64,000 bases of DNA from Centroberyx gerrardi (lineage: Eukaryota > Chordata > Actinopteri > Beryciformes > Berycidae), in the NCBI RefSeq assembly GCF_048128805.1, contig NC_136016.1, positions 19,266,676 through 19,330,675 on the forward strand, given 5' to 3'. The position numbers and the translations under genes are program-made. This document shows positions 42,990 through 55,889 of this stretch, piece after piece. The notes under the pieces were generated by a model. It was not told the DNA's origin. It did no database searches and worked only from the letters and a program-made list of their open reading frames with translations. Each line of letters begins with the position of its first letter. Within the stretch, counting starts at the first letter, position 1.

Positions 42990-43950
42990 CGGACGCCTCT
43001 CTCGCTAGCAAGCCAGCTAACGTTAAAGTAGCCCGTTCTCGGTTAGCTTAGCTAACGTTAGCTAAAGTAAACCACTCTTGTGTGTCGCGTGAACCTATTT
43101 TCCCAAACAGGGAAAAGAAGTGATAAGGCCTCGACTTTAAGGCAGAAGTTGTTTTAAAAGTTGTCGTGGCGGAAAATATCCCTCTCGTCCCACTTCCTCA
43201 GCAACACCTGGGTGGAATTCCAAAGTTGTAAACCAGCAGCAGGCAACACCCAAAAACTCTGAGTGGAGATTGAAAAAACGCCCTCAGACGGAAGCTGCGG
43301 CTCGAGATCCATGCAAGTCATTTCCGGTCAGGATTGTCAAAAATGGCCATCTAGTGGTGATCAAGGAGGTTGGAGATACCTACGGGTGATACCCAGGGTG
43401 ATACCCACGGTGATACCTCAGTGATGACAACATGCCACTGAGCTTCAGTGATCAACATCCTGAAATAGAAAAAGCCGCAGTGTTCACAGTTAACAAAAAC
43501 AAACAACACAGACCGAACAGACTTGTTGGAAATCGGCCTCTGGTGAGTTAATGGGAATGCCACTCATTAAAAAAAACCAAAACACATTACCCAGGACACT
43601 TCAACCAATACTTGTGAACATGCACCACAGTTTCCTGATGTCACTGGAATTTAAAATCTGGCACTGCTCCATAGACAATGAATGGGGCACTGATTTTGTT
43701 GATGCATAAGGTTTTTGTGCGAGTTGTTGCACCCAAATGAGGTTTAAATTCAGGTTAATATCTGTTGGCATTGCTAGAATGTAAACTTAATTTTAGTGTG
43801 ACAACTCAACTTAGCATCTCATGGCTCCACAAAGTCAGACAGCGCCGTTTTCATTACCTATGGAGTAGACGCTGGTTTAATGTCCAAATTACAAATTCAA
43901 GGGGTTTCTCTCTGATTTTTAGCTTTAGGAAAGAGTGGTGCAAGTTCACA

Positions 43951-43983
<33 letters not shown>

Positions 43984-44321
43984 TGACTGAACTATCCTGG
44001 CCTGGGAGAAAACAAATAACAGATGTGAATTCCTAAAATGGGTGGCATTCCCCCTTAAAGCTACAAAAGTCATTATCCTACATTCCACAGTTTAGCATGT
44101 GAACACCAGAGAGCAGCATTCACTTTTAGATGATTATCCATGCTCAATTCAAACTTGTATTCACAGATTAACCACATAACGCTTTATTGGGGTTTTGTTT
44201 TATATGTAAATGTTTTGCATTGATCAATTTTACCATTTTTAAAAGTACTGACTGAAAACTCTGCTAACCCAACCTGGAGAAAAATATAAACCATCCAAAT
44301 CCTCTCTCTTTTTCCTCAGTC

Positions 44322-44323
44322 TG

Positions 44324-44383
<60 letters not shown>

Positions 44384-44562
44384 TATCTCGCTCTCTCTCT
44401 CTCTCTATCTCTGTCTCTCTCTCTCCCTCTCTCTTTTTTTCTCTCTCTCCCTCTCTCAATTCAATTCAATATGCTTTATTCTGACTCTTTATTATGACTC
44501 TTTCTCTCTTTCTCTGTCACTGTCTCTGTCTCTCTCTCTCTCTCCCTCTCTTTCCCTCTCTG

Positions 44563-44610
<48 letters not shown>
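44322..44610. repeat. CT-rich array A with embedded CAATTCAATTCAATATGC island
   Basis: Nearly 290 nt of (CT)n with interruptions, broken at 44457-44505 by CAATTCAATTCAATATGCTT and TATTCTGACTC. The same island interrupts the array at 47690-48043. A CA tract follows at 44751-44785. Confidence 0.9.
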
Positions 44611-44611
<1 letters not shown>

Positions 44612-44745
44612 GTGTCTTCCTAATCAAGGTCTTTACCTGTCATCATTCTAATGGTTTTACCTCTCCATTAATTAATCACTGTCTCCACGGCAACCACTCA
44701 GTGCAACATCACCTTCCACCTTTGCACACACAATGTAGACACGCT

Positions 44746-44786
<41 letters not shown>

Positions 44787-45919
44787 TCATTAGTAACCTT
44801 GACTCTGGATTATGTTATTGGGGGATTTTCAAGCAAACAACACATTAATAGGATAAACGGCAACGTTAAGCGGGGGGGGGGTAAAAGCAGAGGAGAGAGA
44901 TTAATGAAGGATAAACAGGCCTGTCGCCGGCACATTAGAGGCTGTAAAACACAGAGGAGACACACTGCGGGACCTTGGCATGACAAACAGAGAACAGAGA
45001 TTAAAGGGAAAATCTGCCCTGAAGCAGAGTTAACACATTGTGGTAAAAAAGAACATATGACTGCAATATTTGTGGTGTTTTTATATGCAGTATTTGTGTT
45101 ATTTATGTGTTGAATGTGTTTTATGCACCTTGGGCCTTTGAGATCTGTTTAAAACCCACTGGATATTTTCAAGAATACACTGGCGTTTTTTTTTTTCTCT
45201 TGCTTTGTGTGGCCTGTAGTAAAACCCTTGCTTATTATGTGACCACTTTCTATATCTCAGGTACCTGCCTCCGCTTGAGAAGGCTTGTATAAAGAATGTA
45301 TAAGAAAGAAAAGCCTGTCGAATGTTGTTGCGGGCTCTGGGTGTCACCCTTGCATCCCCCCCCCCATGTTATCTTTATTTCTGTTTTGTTATGCAGTGTT
45401 GTCTTTCGTATTACCTTGTCCATTGCGTGTTTTGTATAATGATGAAAATGTACAATAAAACTCTTAATATAAAAAAAAAAAAAGAATACACTGGCGTCAA
45501 TGAGAAAATAGGTATTCTTTCCATAATCCCTGAAGAAAACATACTTTTTGCAGTTATGTTTTGTTTTGGTCAGACAAAAGCATGCAATATGTCATCATGT
45601 GAACTGATATTTGCAAACATTTTTGTCTTGCTCCCAATCCATAACCCGGAGAATCAAGACTCTAATGTGTGATGGCACTAAAGTGACACTTCTGCAGCGG
45701 ATCCATTGATAATCAATGGGAGGGATACATTATCAATGGAGCAACACAGGATTTCTGTCTTTGGGAGTACTTTAGTGTTATCTTGCTATAACAGTTGGCT
45801 TTGGAAGAAGAATTGGTACGAGGAAAAAAGAGGTTTAACCAAGCAAGAGAAGATATTAAAGAGATGAGATTAGATAGGCTGTTTAATATATGAACTTTGT
45901 CGGAAAGAGCTATTTTTCT

Positions 45920-45958
<39 letters not shown>

Positions 45959-46019
45959 CTGCCCTCCTTCTCCTTCCCTGCCTCCCTCAGTCCTTATGTA
46001 TCTTCCTTCCAAACTGCGG

Positions 46020-46210
46020 CTCGGATTGTCATTTCACCGGATCATTATGTTCCCCCATTATTCCTCTGAATAATCACCAAGATTTAATGACCCCCATCAC
46101 AGGACTCCCATTTGCATAGCAGTCAGATTGACAGTCTGCAGGCAATCAACATGTAAATGCCTGCATGTGCTCCGTAATGGCAGCACTGGTAGACCATGTG
46201 TGGCGTTGTA
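46020..46210. promoter_or_regulatory. Candidate conserved non-coding element
   Basis: A block of high-complexity sequence between repeats contains ATTTGCATAG (octamer-like), GGATCATTATG, CCATTATTCCTC and TAATGACCCC homeodomain-type cores, and CAATCAACATGTAAATGCC. It has no frame and no repeat signature. Calling it regulatory is an inference from composition alone. Confidence 0.25.
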
Positions 46211-46662
46211 TAATGTGGGAAAGAGTCAACATTTTAACAAAGTGAAATGAGAATTAGACGGCTGAATGATGGAACCAGTAAGAAGAACCGAATTTGTGTT
46301 TTTCCTCCCTTTACCTTCCCTGTGTTATGTGATTATGAACACACAGAACTGAACCCAGCTGAGGCGTTGCCTTCTGTGCCGTTATCTCCACTTCCCACAT
46401 GATCAATACGAGGCCCTCTGCTGCAGTAATATGATACTGTAGATAACAATGTGCTGTGATTCATTTAGCAGCTGAGATGGGCCGCCACATCTGATGGATT
46501 TCCTGAGAACTTCTGCAGAAGCCTGTATGCGTAAGGTGTTGTAAATGTGGATTTTTTTTTGATCTGATAATATGAGTGTGTTTTGATTTCACAGCTGCAT
46601 CAAAGAATAGTAGCCACCCATGAAGGCCTTTCTATCAAATCCACCCACTAAGCCGAATGTTA

Positions 46663-47020
46663 CACTGCAAAAAATCTCCATCTTAACAAATCATTTAGTT
46701 TATTATTGAGTCCTGAAATCGCAATTTTCTTAAAATAAGTGAAAAAATCTTCCAATGCGGTTAGATAATTTCACTCTTTTCCAATGCAAATCAACTTGTT
46801 TCAAGAATTTTGTAGAATCAAGTGTCATTTTCTTGATAGTGGTGCAAAGTAGCTTCTTTCAAGATACTGTCACTCATTTCTTGAAAATTCCTGAAACAAG
46901 TGAAACTGCATTGGAAGCAGGTGGAGTTATCTCACCTCGTTGGCAGAATCTTTATCTTGTTTTAAGAAAAATCAGATTTGAAGGATGAATATGAGACTAA
47001 ATGGATGTTTTTTTGCAGTG
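46663..47020. mobile_element. MITE with CACTGCAAAAAA..TTTTTTTGCAGTG termini
   Basis: Perfect inverted CACTGCAAAAAA ends frame 358 bp rich in TTTCAAGA and TTCTTGA motifs. A related copy without clear ends lies at 52190-52450 (shared TGTTTCAAGAATTTT). Confidence 0.8.
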
Positions 47021-47689
47021 TCACACAGAGCATAGCACGTACACACACACATGCACACACATGCACACAAAAGCTCTCTATTCCCGCACTGCATTTACAG
47101 CTGTGTCAACACTTCAAGCACCGCAGCACAACAAATCCAACCTGAAAATGCCTTAGCGCTAGAAATTAATTCCTCTTTTTTTCTTCGTCACAGGCCGTAA
47201 ACTGCCTCCAGATCCTTCCGCTCGCTTTCTCAAACCCCTTTGACTTATTAGACTCGTGTGTGTCGTATAGAGCGATGTATAGCCTACTTCAGGGTGTTTA
47301 TTACCCAGAAGCTATCTAAAGATAACCCCCACTTTTGATGAAGTCTCCACACTGCATGAACAGCGATGTACAGCTCGGTACACACAAGCTTCTGTCGTTA
47401 GTCATCAGATGAGGAGGACTTCTGTGTGATTCGTGGTGTCCGGTCCCATCTGCTCACAGGGGCTATTTTTCTCTGATGTCAGTATGTTATGATAAATGTA
47501 GCGTTCTCTAACAATCAGCCCATGAGTCATTTTTGCAATCAGGTTTGATCAGCGAGAGCGGAGCAGTGAGGTGAGTCACAGTCACATGCTGCTGCTGTGG
47601 TGAGCGGGATGGGAGGCTCCGGTCAAAAAACAGCAAATCACATCACAGTCACTCCTGGCCGGAAAGATGTGCCACATGTTTCCTTAGTC

Positions 47690-48043
<354 letters not shown>

Positions 48044-48131
48044 TCCTCATTCTCTCTTCTGTTATTCCCCAGAATTGCCTGCTTCAGTCTCCCACCCTCT
48101 GTGAGAAAGGAAGTGTGTCACATTCACTTGT

Positions 48132-48132
48132 A

Positions 48133-48208
<76 letters not shown>

Positions 48209-48220
48209 TGTGTGTGTGTT
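48132..48220. repeat. GT microsatellite, about 44 units
   Basis: (GT)n from 48132 to about 48220 with one TA interruption near 48201. It is the longest dinucleotide GT run in the window. Confidence 0.9.
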
Positions 48221-49067
48221 TGCATTAGCAGGAATGTGTGTGGGACTGCTGCTTCTATCGGTTCCTGATGGGTTTCCTGCATGGGGTTCAGGAATTTCTT
48301 GGGAACTCACCAGGCTCCAACACTGACCATCTATTTTCTTAAGCCCAGATGTGAATATTTATTAAACATTATTTTTGAGACAGATTTTGAGAAGAATCCA
48401 AGATTTCTCAATCAATCATTACTCATGGCAGATTTTTTTCTGTGATTATGATAAGTTCCCAATGTTGCTGAATCCATTTCTAAACATATTCCACAGAAAT
48501 GCATCACATCGTTTTAATCACCGTGTTTTAACTTGAAGATCTTTCAGCTGAGGAATTAATGTCTCAATTTTACTGCATGTCAAACAAGTGAATGACAGAC
48601 AAACTGCAGGGTTGAGTAGACATGAAGTAGTCCGTGTATTTAAATCAAACCTAGATGGAGCAGAGTCTTTCACACAGATGACTGAAACTCGGCCAGTTGG
48701 CTCCTGTCAACGCGTACCTCATTATAACAGCATGGGTCACGAAACGGGTTATTCTCTCACTTGTGCATAATGTGAACGCCGTGCGACCGCAGCCAAGAGA
48801 CACACTGGATGAAACCGGTTCCATGCGGGGTCGTTTCCTCGAGGAGCGTGATGAAACTTCAGGCCATGAAATTTGGATGAGCCGACATGGAGGACAGATA
48901 TAAGGCGTGACTGCGACACTGACAGGCTACAGTGTGTTAATCCTGTGAGAGATCTCATCTGCAGCGATGCGAGACACTTAGATGTGTGTGTGTGTGAGGG
49001 TGTGTGTGAGGGTCTTTGGGTGTGTGTTTGGCTGGCAGTGTATGTGTGTGTATGAGTGTGAGTCTAC

Positions 49068-50118
49068 TAGGATTTGAGTGATATGCGTTTGTGAAGGCCG
49101 ATGCTGATATTTTTAGGTTGAAACTGCAGATAGTTGAATTTTTTTGCTGATATTCTTTCTTTAAATTTGACCATTTTCATGCCAAAAACAAGGAGTCAGT
49201 CTTTCCCCTAGAATTTTATTCTTTAGAGGGTGATAAAGCCTCTTATAAAGCATTTATAGACCATCACGGGACACTAAAACTCTCCATTGAAAGCCACTAA
49301 TTAAATTATTTTAGATGGCTTTGCAGCTCCTTGCAGGAAAATCCCACCCTCAGATAATCTTACATATCATAAATTTTTGATGTTCAATACGTTCCAGCAG
49401 TTATTTTATGATGAATTGTTGTAATTTACTTTTTTTTTGGTGAACCCACTTTCCCTCAACCTGCCTCGTCTACTTCTACTTCAGTTAGCGATTGCCTACA
49501 TTTCCCAGAATGCCTTTCAACAACCTCCAGAGAACGAGCCTGAACTTGTTCCATTCAGCTGCGGGTTATTAAGTGTAGGTGGAGAGAGCGATAGTGATAG
49601 CATAGTAAGAGCAAGAAAGCAAGTTTCTTCCAGTGGAGAAAAAGTGAGAGTCGCGTCCCCTTACTCAGAACATTTGTTTTATGGCTGCATTGCATTCTGG
49701 TCTCTCTCCTGCTCCTGTGGGTGGAGAAATTGGTCTCTCTTTCTCTTCTACGATGGATTTCTCCCTGTATGACTGTTGAACGTCTCTTGGTGCAAAATGG
49801 CGGCTCTAGAAAGAAGCCCTCGCTCTTTGATACTGAGGGACTGACACCAAAACCTGACGTTTACCGCTGATGTTGAAACATTTTCTGCTTTTAGCTTTAA
49901 GAAAAATACACCACCAAACCAGAAATGCAAGATACATCGCCAACAGCTGTTTTTTAACCGTGTTAAAGTGTTTTGGGATGGATTTTTCCTTGAAGGCTGA
50001 TCCCCTGGTTGAGTAAAATCAAATCCTTACCTCCATAATAGCAGGGCACGACACTCGCTGATATCTGATTTTTATTAAAAAGCCAATATCAGCAAGCTGA
50101 TACATGTGTCTAAGCCCA
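49068..50118. mobile_element. hAT-like element, TAGGGTTAGACCGATA family, copy 2 (long form)
   Basis: The left part TATGCGTTTGTGAAGGCCGA and the right part AAGCCAATATCAGCAAGCTG, then TCTAAGCCCA, correspond to the ends of the copy at 3616-4070, but the middle is about 500 bp longer. Flanks gagtctac and gcgcctgc agree at five of eight bases, so it is old. Confidence 0.55.
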
Positions 50119-50365
50119 GCGCCTGCAGAGTGCGGATGTGTTCACCCTCCCTGCAGCTCCCATCGGACAGCGGCAGATGAGCATGATTGTCCATGACCGC
50201 TCAGCGAGGGTCGAGTTAGCTCGGCCCGTTCATCACCGCTCCCTCGCCCCGCGCTGCGATGCCTTAATCTGCCTGACATATGCTGCCTTGTGGGAAACCC
50301 GCTTCCAGAGAAATATGGAAAGCATCCATGCAAATGTTTTCCCCTGGCTTGTAAATGGGGAATAA
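50119..50365. promoter_or_regulatory. Candidate conserved non-coding element with perfect POU octamer
   Basis: It is unique-looking sequence immediately right of a transposon end. It contains ATGCAAAT at 50328-50335 and several CpG-containing words. It has no convincing splice sites. Function is not shown by the sequence alone. Confidence 0.25.
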
Positions 50366-52189
50366 AGAGAGATATATAACTAGATTTTAGACCTTATTTT
50401 AATTTATTTTTTTATTTTTTAGGGTAAAGATGATGTAAGATAAGAGTGAGGTTGAGTTGTGATACGTTCTTTGATAAAAAGGGACTCTAATGATTTTCAT
50501 AGTCAAGACATACAGTGTCATACAGAGTGTATGGGTGAAAAAAATAGGAAAATAGTCAAGCCAAGTAAAGTGAATTCTTATATATGAGGAGTTTCACTTC
50601 AAAATGAGATGTCCATCATTTGAACAAAATTATATCTAATCTCACAAAATATTTGCTAGCATAGTCACATTATGGATTACTTTTGAATATTCCCAAAATC
50701 TGTAGGTTTTTACGGTTAGAATGATCTGTGGTTTTGAGATATTGGCTCATGAATTTTAGTTAGCAAAATTGTTAAAAAATAAATCAGATATCCATGTAGT
50801 GTTTTGGACTAGACTTCTGAGACTTCTTTGGACTTCTGGGTCCAAATATTCCTGTAAACACACTGGACACCATGTGAACAGCAAATGAATTCAACCCCAT
50901 GTGTTGCGTCTGTATTGATTAAAGGGAAATGGATGAATTGTGTGACGGAGGCGGCTGTTCCTGGACTCCACCCTGCTGGTTTTCACTATGGGAGTGAAAC
51001 TGGAAATGGAGCCTCTTCCTGGACCGGGCCGGACATCTGCTCTCAACACAGGAAATCATTCCCCAAACTGAAGGCCTCCACGTTCCTGACACAAAAACCC
51101 CCATGATTTCTGTCTGTGTGTGTGTGTGTAAGAGGAGCTGTGTGTGTGTGTGTGTGTTTGGTTTGACGGAGATGAGACAGCTGTGGGTAGAAAAAATGAG
51201 AGGGAGACAGAAAGAGAGAGACAGAACTTCCCTGATGAAGATTTCATACGTTCAATCAACATTCCCCTCAGGGTCCTCTGTGAAGAAATATAAGGGACCC
51301 ACGGTGTTTTGGTTGCTGGCCACAGGCGCGGCTCTGGGGCCGCATGAGGAGGACGTTATGGGAACATGCCGCAAATTAGTTGTAACTATCAACGCTGAAA
51401 TGAGCTGCGGAGCCTGTATTTGTTTACGCCTGGAGCCTTTGAGGGGGGAAAAAAGCAAAAACAACTGAGGCCATTAATTTTCTATTTTAGGAAGGAGATG
51501 ATATATGGTAAGACAGTATGATGTCATTGCGTTTGGGGTGGAAAGTATATAAGTGAGGAACTTTTAAGCAAGTACTTTACAGAAATAGACTTTTGAGGTG
51601 GTGGTTCTTCACTTGAGTAGCTATTCCATTTTAAATAATACTCCACTGCCTTTCAGAGAAAATGCAAAGCATCTTTTTACGCCCTTTCAATGAGAGGGTT
51701 TGCATCCAAAACATGTGATCAGCTCATAAGACTGATGCTCTTTTTGACATTGAGTTAATCAACTTATAAAGGTAGTTATCAGGGTAAATATAACTGGACC
51801 ACCAACCCTGTAAACTTAATCTTAATCTAAGGTTAATGAATTGAAAATGGAACACATTGTTTAATCTGAAATAAGAGCAAATGACAATATGTTGAGCATG
51901 TTTTGTTTTGATATCTGAGAACATTTAATATCCAATAGTTTTAGTTGGAAAGACTTTTGAATGGAGGCGTTCTACTGTTAACACAGCGCTGTTTTCTCAG
52001 GCTATTTTTACCTTTAATAAAGTCAAATATTTGGGTGCTTCTTCCCCCACTGGTTGGATTATGATTAGCTACAATAGACATCTCAGTGTCATTACTGTGT
52101 TTTATAGTAATAAATGCAGAAGTGTTTTACCCAACATGTATATACAGTATTTTTCATACATGTTTAGATTACTGTTACATAAAAAAAAA

Positions 52190-52450
52190 AAATCCCAAGT
52201 CATATAAACATATATTGAGTTAAAATCTTGTCTTTCTCAAAACAAGTCAAATATCTGCCAGTGGTATGAGGTAATTTCACTTTTTTCTATTACAAATCAT
52301 CTTGTTTCAAGAATTTTCTCAAGAAAAAGAAAGTTATATTATCTTGAAACATACGGAGTGATTGGCCTTATTTCAAGATATTGTCAGTTGTGAAAGTGAA
52401 AACAGCATTGAAAACGAGAGAAATTATCTCACCCAATCAAGATTTTTTTT
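52190..52450. repeat. Remnant of the CACTGCAAAAAA MITE family
   Basis: It shares TTTCACTTTTTTCTATTAC-like and CTTGTTTCAAGAATTTT segments and the order of motifs with 46663-47020, but has lost both ends. Confidence 0.5.
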
Positions 52451-54856
52451 TCTCCACCTAATTTAATAAAACAATATTCCTAAGACTCAGTACTAGATTT
52501 ACGGAGTTGTCAATATGGGTATTGTTTTCTTTTTTCGAAGGGCATGAAAATCATGACCAAATCGCTGCAGGTAGGGAACATTTGTAAATGGGTTAGTGCT
52601 TGTGTGTTTTATAAGCTTGTTCCAGTAACAGTGAGGTCATTCCCAGTGTATGAAACAATGGTTATGTTCATCCAGTTCCTCTTATACAGTTATGTCACGC
52701 TCGGCTGTACTGCCAGCAGGTCGACTTTCAGAGCAATTGAACTGTGATTTAAACATGGAAGTGAAGCGAAGGGCGGGAGCAGCAGTCAGTTTCCCATAAT
52801 TGTTGCATAACAGTTCAAGCTTTCCATGAACAGAGGGAAAATCCAAGGTATCCCACCTAACGCTCAGCAACAGTCAGACTAATTGAGCACAGACTGCAAA
52901 ATATACACTGTTCGACCATTTCTCAGAGTGTGTATTCTATGTAAGGTTATAAGGGATGAGAGGGGTCCAGCTATAGGGGAGGAGCTTTTTTACAACCCAG
53001 AAAAAAACATATTGAGCTGAATACAGGGGACAACAGCAGACTAAATGAATACATTAGAAGTTCATCCTTCCACTTTAGACCTACTGAGAAGATGGTAGGT
53101 TAGATTAAGTGAAAATCTTACAAACTGCAGGTCAGGATACCTTTAACACACATGTTCTGTTAAATCAGATGATTATAGCAAATGTATAGATATACCACGG
53201 AAAAGAATAGACTATAGAGTAAAAGTTGATCCATCCAATCCAACAACACTTTTTTGCCGTCTAGCTGTGAGTCCTCAGGTCAAAACCTGTGTGAGTTTCA
53301 TTCCAAAAAGAGATATCCACCATTTCATAAATAATTAACATCTTCTCTTTAAAAAAAAAAAAGTGCAACTCATTGTGGAATACTAATTGAAGTTATTGGC
53401 CAACCAAAGAATTTTTCTTACAAAATAGCGACACTTTTGAGAAAGACCCATATTCATGAAATATTGACCAAAACATTTCAGGTGACATTTGAAATATTTT
53501 TCAGCATGGATATACAGTATAGCAGTTTGGAATTAAACTCTTCAAATGTAAATGTAAATCAGCTTTCATATTAGTGAGCGGATTGGGGAGGGTGCATCAT
53601 ATCACTTCCTTTACTGTAACTTTCTTCTATCGCCCCCTGCAGCGCTCTACAATAGGTTTAAACAGAACTCCCTTCCTGAACGCTGGACCGTGCGCTGGCT
53701 CCTCCCTCCATATTCCTCCTATAGATGGATCACAGCTGGACTGGATCCTGTCTGGAAAACCCTCTGAGTCAGTGAGGTTCAGTGCTGTGAGCTCACAGCT
53801 GGGCAGGGACAGGCAGGAAGGAACCACGCAGGATTCATCTGGTCCAACGCCTTGGAAGATGTCATCATGCCTGCATCAGCAACAGAGGATGCAGGGTGTG
53901 TGTCCTCACTGTCCTGGGGCAAGATTCATATGTACGAGCTTCTCAAATAAGGCCCGCCTAACAGCTGTGATGTAAACAAGCATAAGGAGTTATTTTAGCT
54001 ATAGCGATATAACCTTTGTTGGTTTGAAAATGGAAATCCACACGCACAACAATAAAATGTTAATCTTAAAATGTAAGATACAGTAAGTAAAGCTATTCAT
54101 ACTTGGAAATACGTAAAGTTCCAATGAAACCGCATTTTGAGAGCATCTTGCTTGTGATGTAGGCTTCCAGGCATCCTGTTGAAACAGGATGCTGGGGCGG
54201 GACGGACCATTCAAAAGTGTAAACTAATGGGAGATCAGTTAGGGAGAGAAAGGAAGTTTTATTTGATGGGAGGGGCGGGACTGTTCAAAACTCTGTGATG
54301 GTTTTATTGGTTTGAATTTTGATGCTGCCTCCTGGTACACAATGATGTCACCACTAAAGATTTGCTGTTTTCCAGAAAGTAGAAGTAGGCTAATGACATG
54401 TTGATATAAGAATACAAGAAAATTATTTTTTTGTCAGTTTTTTTTGGCATAAATTGTAGGTGGGAAGAGAGTAGGCTCACCATGTGCACACAGTGTTGAT
54501 GTGAAAAGGTTCAACATGATGCACAGAACGAGAACCAATCACATTCGGGCAAAAATCCAGTCCTTTTTGCCTAAAGACATCTCATTCAACATTATTTCTT
54601 TGTTTACAACATGTAGCTAGCCTTAGCCACTAGAATAACATCATTTCAAAAAGAAAAGATTAAGAAAACGAAATGAAAAAAACACCCAGTGAAACACCTA
54701 CAAGCAATGAGTCAGTATATAACTCAGTAACATCCCTTGTGCAATTCTGCAGAAAGTAGTAGCCTAAGGAGTAAAACGATTTTATTTCAGTTAGTTTCTC
54801 CGCTTATTCTTGCAACAAAAACAACATTGGAGCCTTGCGGTGGCTTTTGCTGTGTT

Positions 54857-54930
54857 TGTGTGTGTGTGTGTGTGTGTGCGGGAGGGTAAGGGGTGGGGGG
54901 GGATTGGCAGGGGCGGGGCGTGATGACGTA
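54857..54930 (+). promoter_or_regulatory. Candidate promoter of the cyth3-like gene (GC box and CRE)
   Basis: After a GT tract (54857-54879) come GGGCGGGGC at 54911-54919 (Sp1 type) and TGACGTA at 54924-54930 (CRE-like), followed by a CpG-bearing stretch, about 370 nt upstream of the first start codon of the gene to the right. Confidence 0.4.
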
Positions 54931-55294
54931 GCCGCTGGTTGCGGTGTAGCGAATGTGAATGCAGACTCGGCCAGCTGAGGATCCGGCTTGGATGGAGCTG
55001 AGAGGGAGGAATGAGCCGTCTCTCTCACATCGGACCCAGACACCCGTAAAATACCCGTCCACAATTAAGGATTTCCCTCTAATTCAGAGCCACACTGCGG
55101 TTTCTTCTTGTTCATGTGTCTGCTGGTTCACTTCACCCATCTGTCAACCACCGGCTTCGTCAGTCTGTCAATAGACATTTATGTTGGTTTTTTTTTTTGG
55201 TATCCTGTGTGTAACCAGTCAACAAAACATATTTTTGCCGTGAGATTTCAGCTGAACACACCTTCTGTTGCTCTGCCTTGTCAGCGCTGTCAAT

Positions 55295-55313
55295 ATGGAT
55301 GAAGACAATCACG
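55295..55313 (+). CDS. cyth3: Probable first coding exon of cytohesin-3 (partial gene)
   Basis: ATG GAT GAA GAC AAT CAC G is followed by the good donor GTAAGCC, encoding MDEDNH with a phase 1 exit. As I recall, human CYTH3 begins MDED, and cytohesins have a very short first coding exon before the coiled coil. The gene is divergent from rac1, as CYTH3 and RAC1 are in human. The remaining exons (coiled coil, Sec7 and PH domains, an Arf GTP-exchange factor recruited by PIP3) would lie right of the window. Six residues cannot prove identity, so the call leans on neighbourhood. Confidence 0.5.
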
Positions 55314-55889
55314 GTAAGCCTCTGTTTTCCCTTTCCTCTGCCTGTAGTCCGTATGTAGAGATGGATGGAGATGGATCCATACGAGTCGAGGGGCTCAGAT
55401 GGTAACAGCTGTGCTTGGATGTGGATATTTTAGAGACAGGCTGTTATCATCCTAGTTATTCAAAAGACATCGAGGAAATTGAGAAGAAATGACCCCAGTC
55501 GGTTGTCACTGTTTACAAATTGAGAATTAAGAAGAAGCCACATCCAGGAGAAAAATACGCTCCTGTTGGTTTCCATGCTCACCATTCTCGCAGGTGAGGG
55601 GATATCAGGATATTTCTCCTCACATAAAAACGTTTGTGTTAAATACATATCGGAAGTCTTCATGAAAAAAAAGAAAAACACCTCAGTCTGTCGTACATGT
55701 AGCCTATGTCCGTTTGCCAGTTTCCATCTGTTTGATGTCTTGCTGCAAGGCTTTGAAGTTTGTTTGCTCTTATTCTCACTATCTTGTCGCGCCGTTTGAA
55801 GCCACTAAATGGGGGGAAATTGATAAGATAAGATGTCCATCATCCATATGGAGGATTCTCCAAGGAAGATATTGATCCCCTATACGAAA

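Noticed and set aside
49437-49772. 111-residue plus-strand frame
   Set aside because: It lies inside the long hAT-like copy and resembles no transposase or host protein I know.
53574-53975. 133-residue plus-strand frame and its antisense partner
   Set aside because: Neither strand gives a known motif or clear splice sites. Open frame length is within chance for this GC content.
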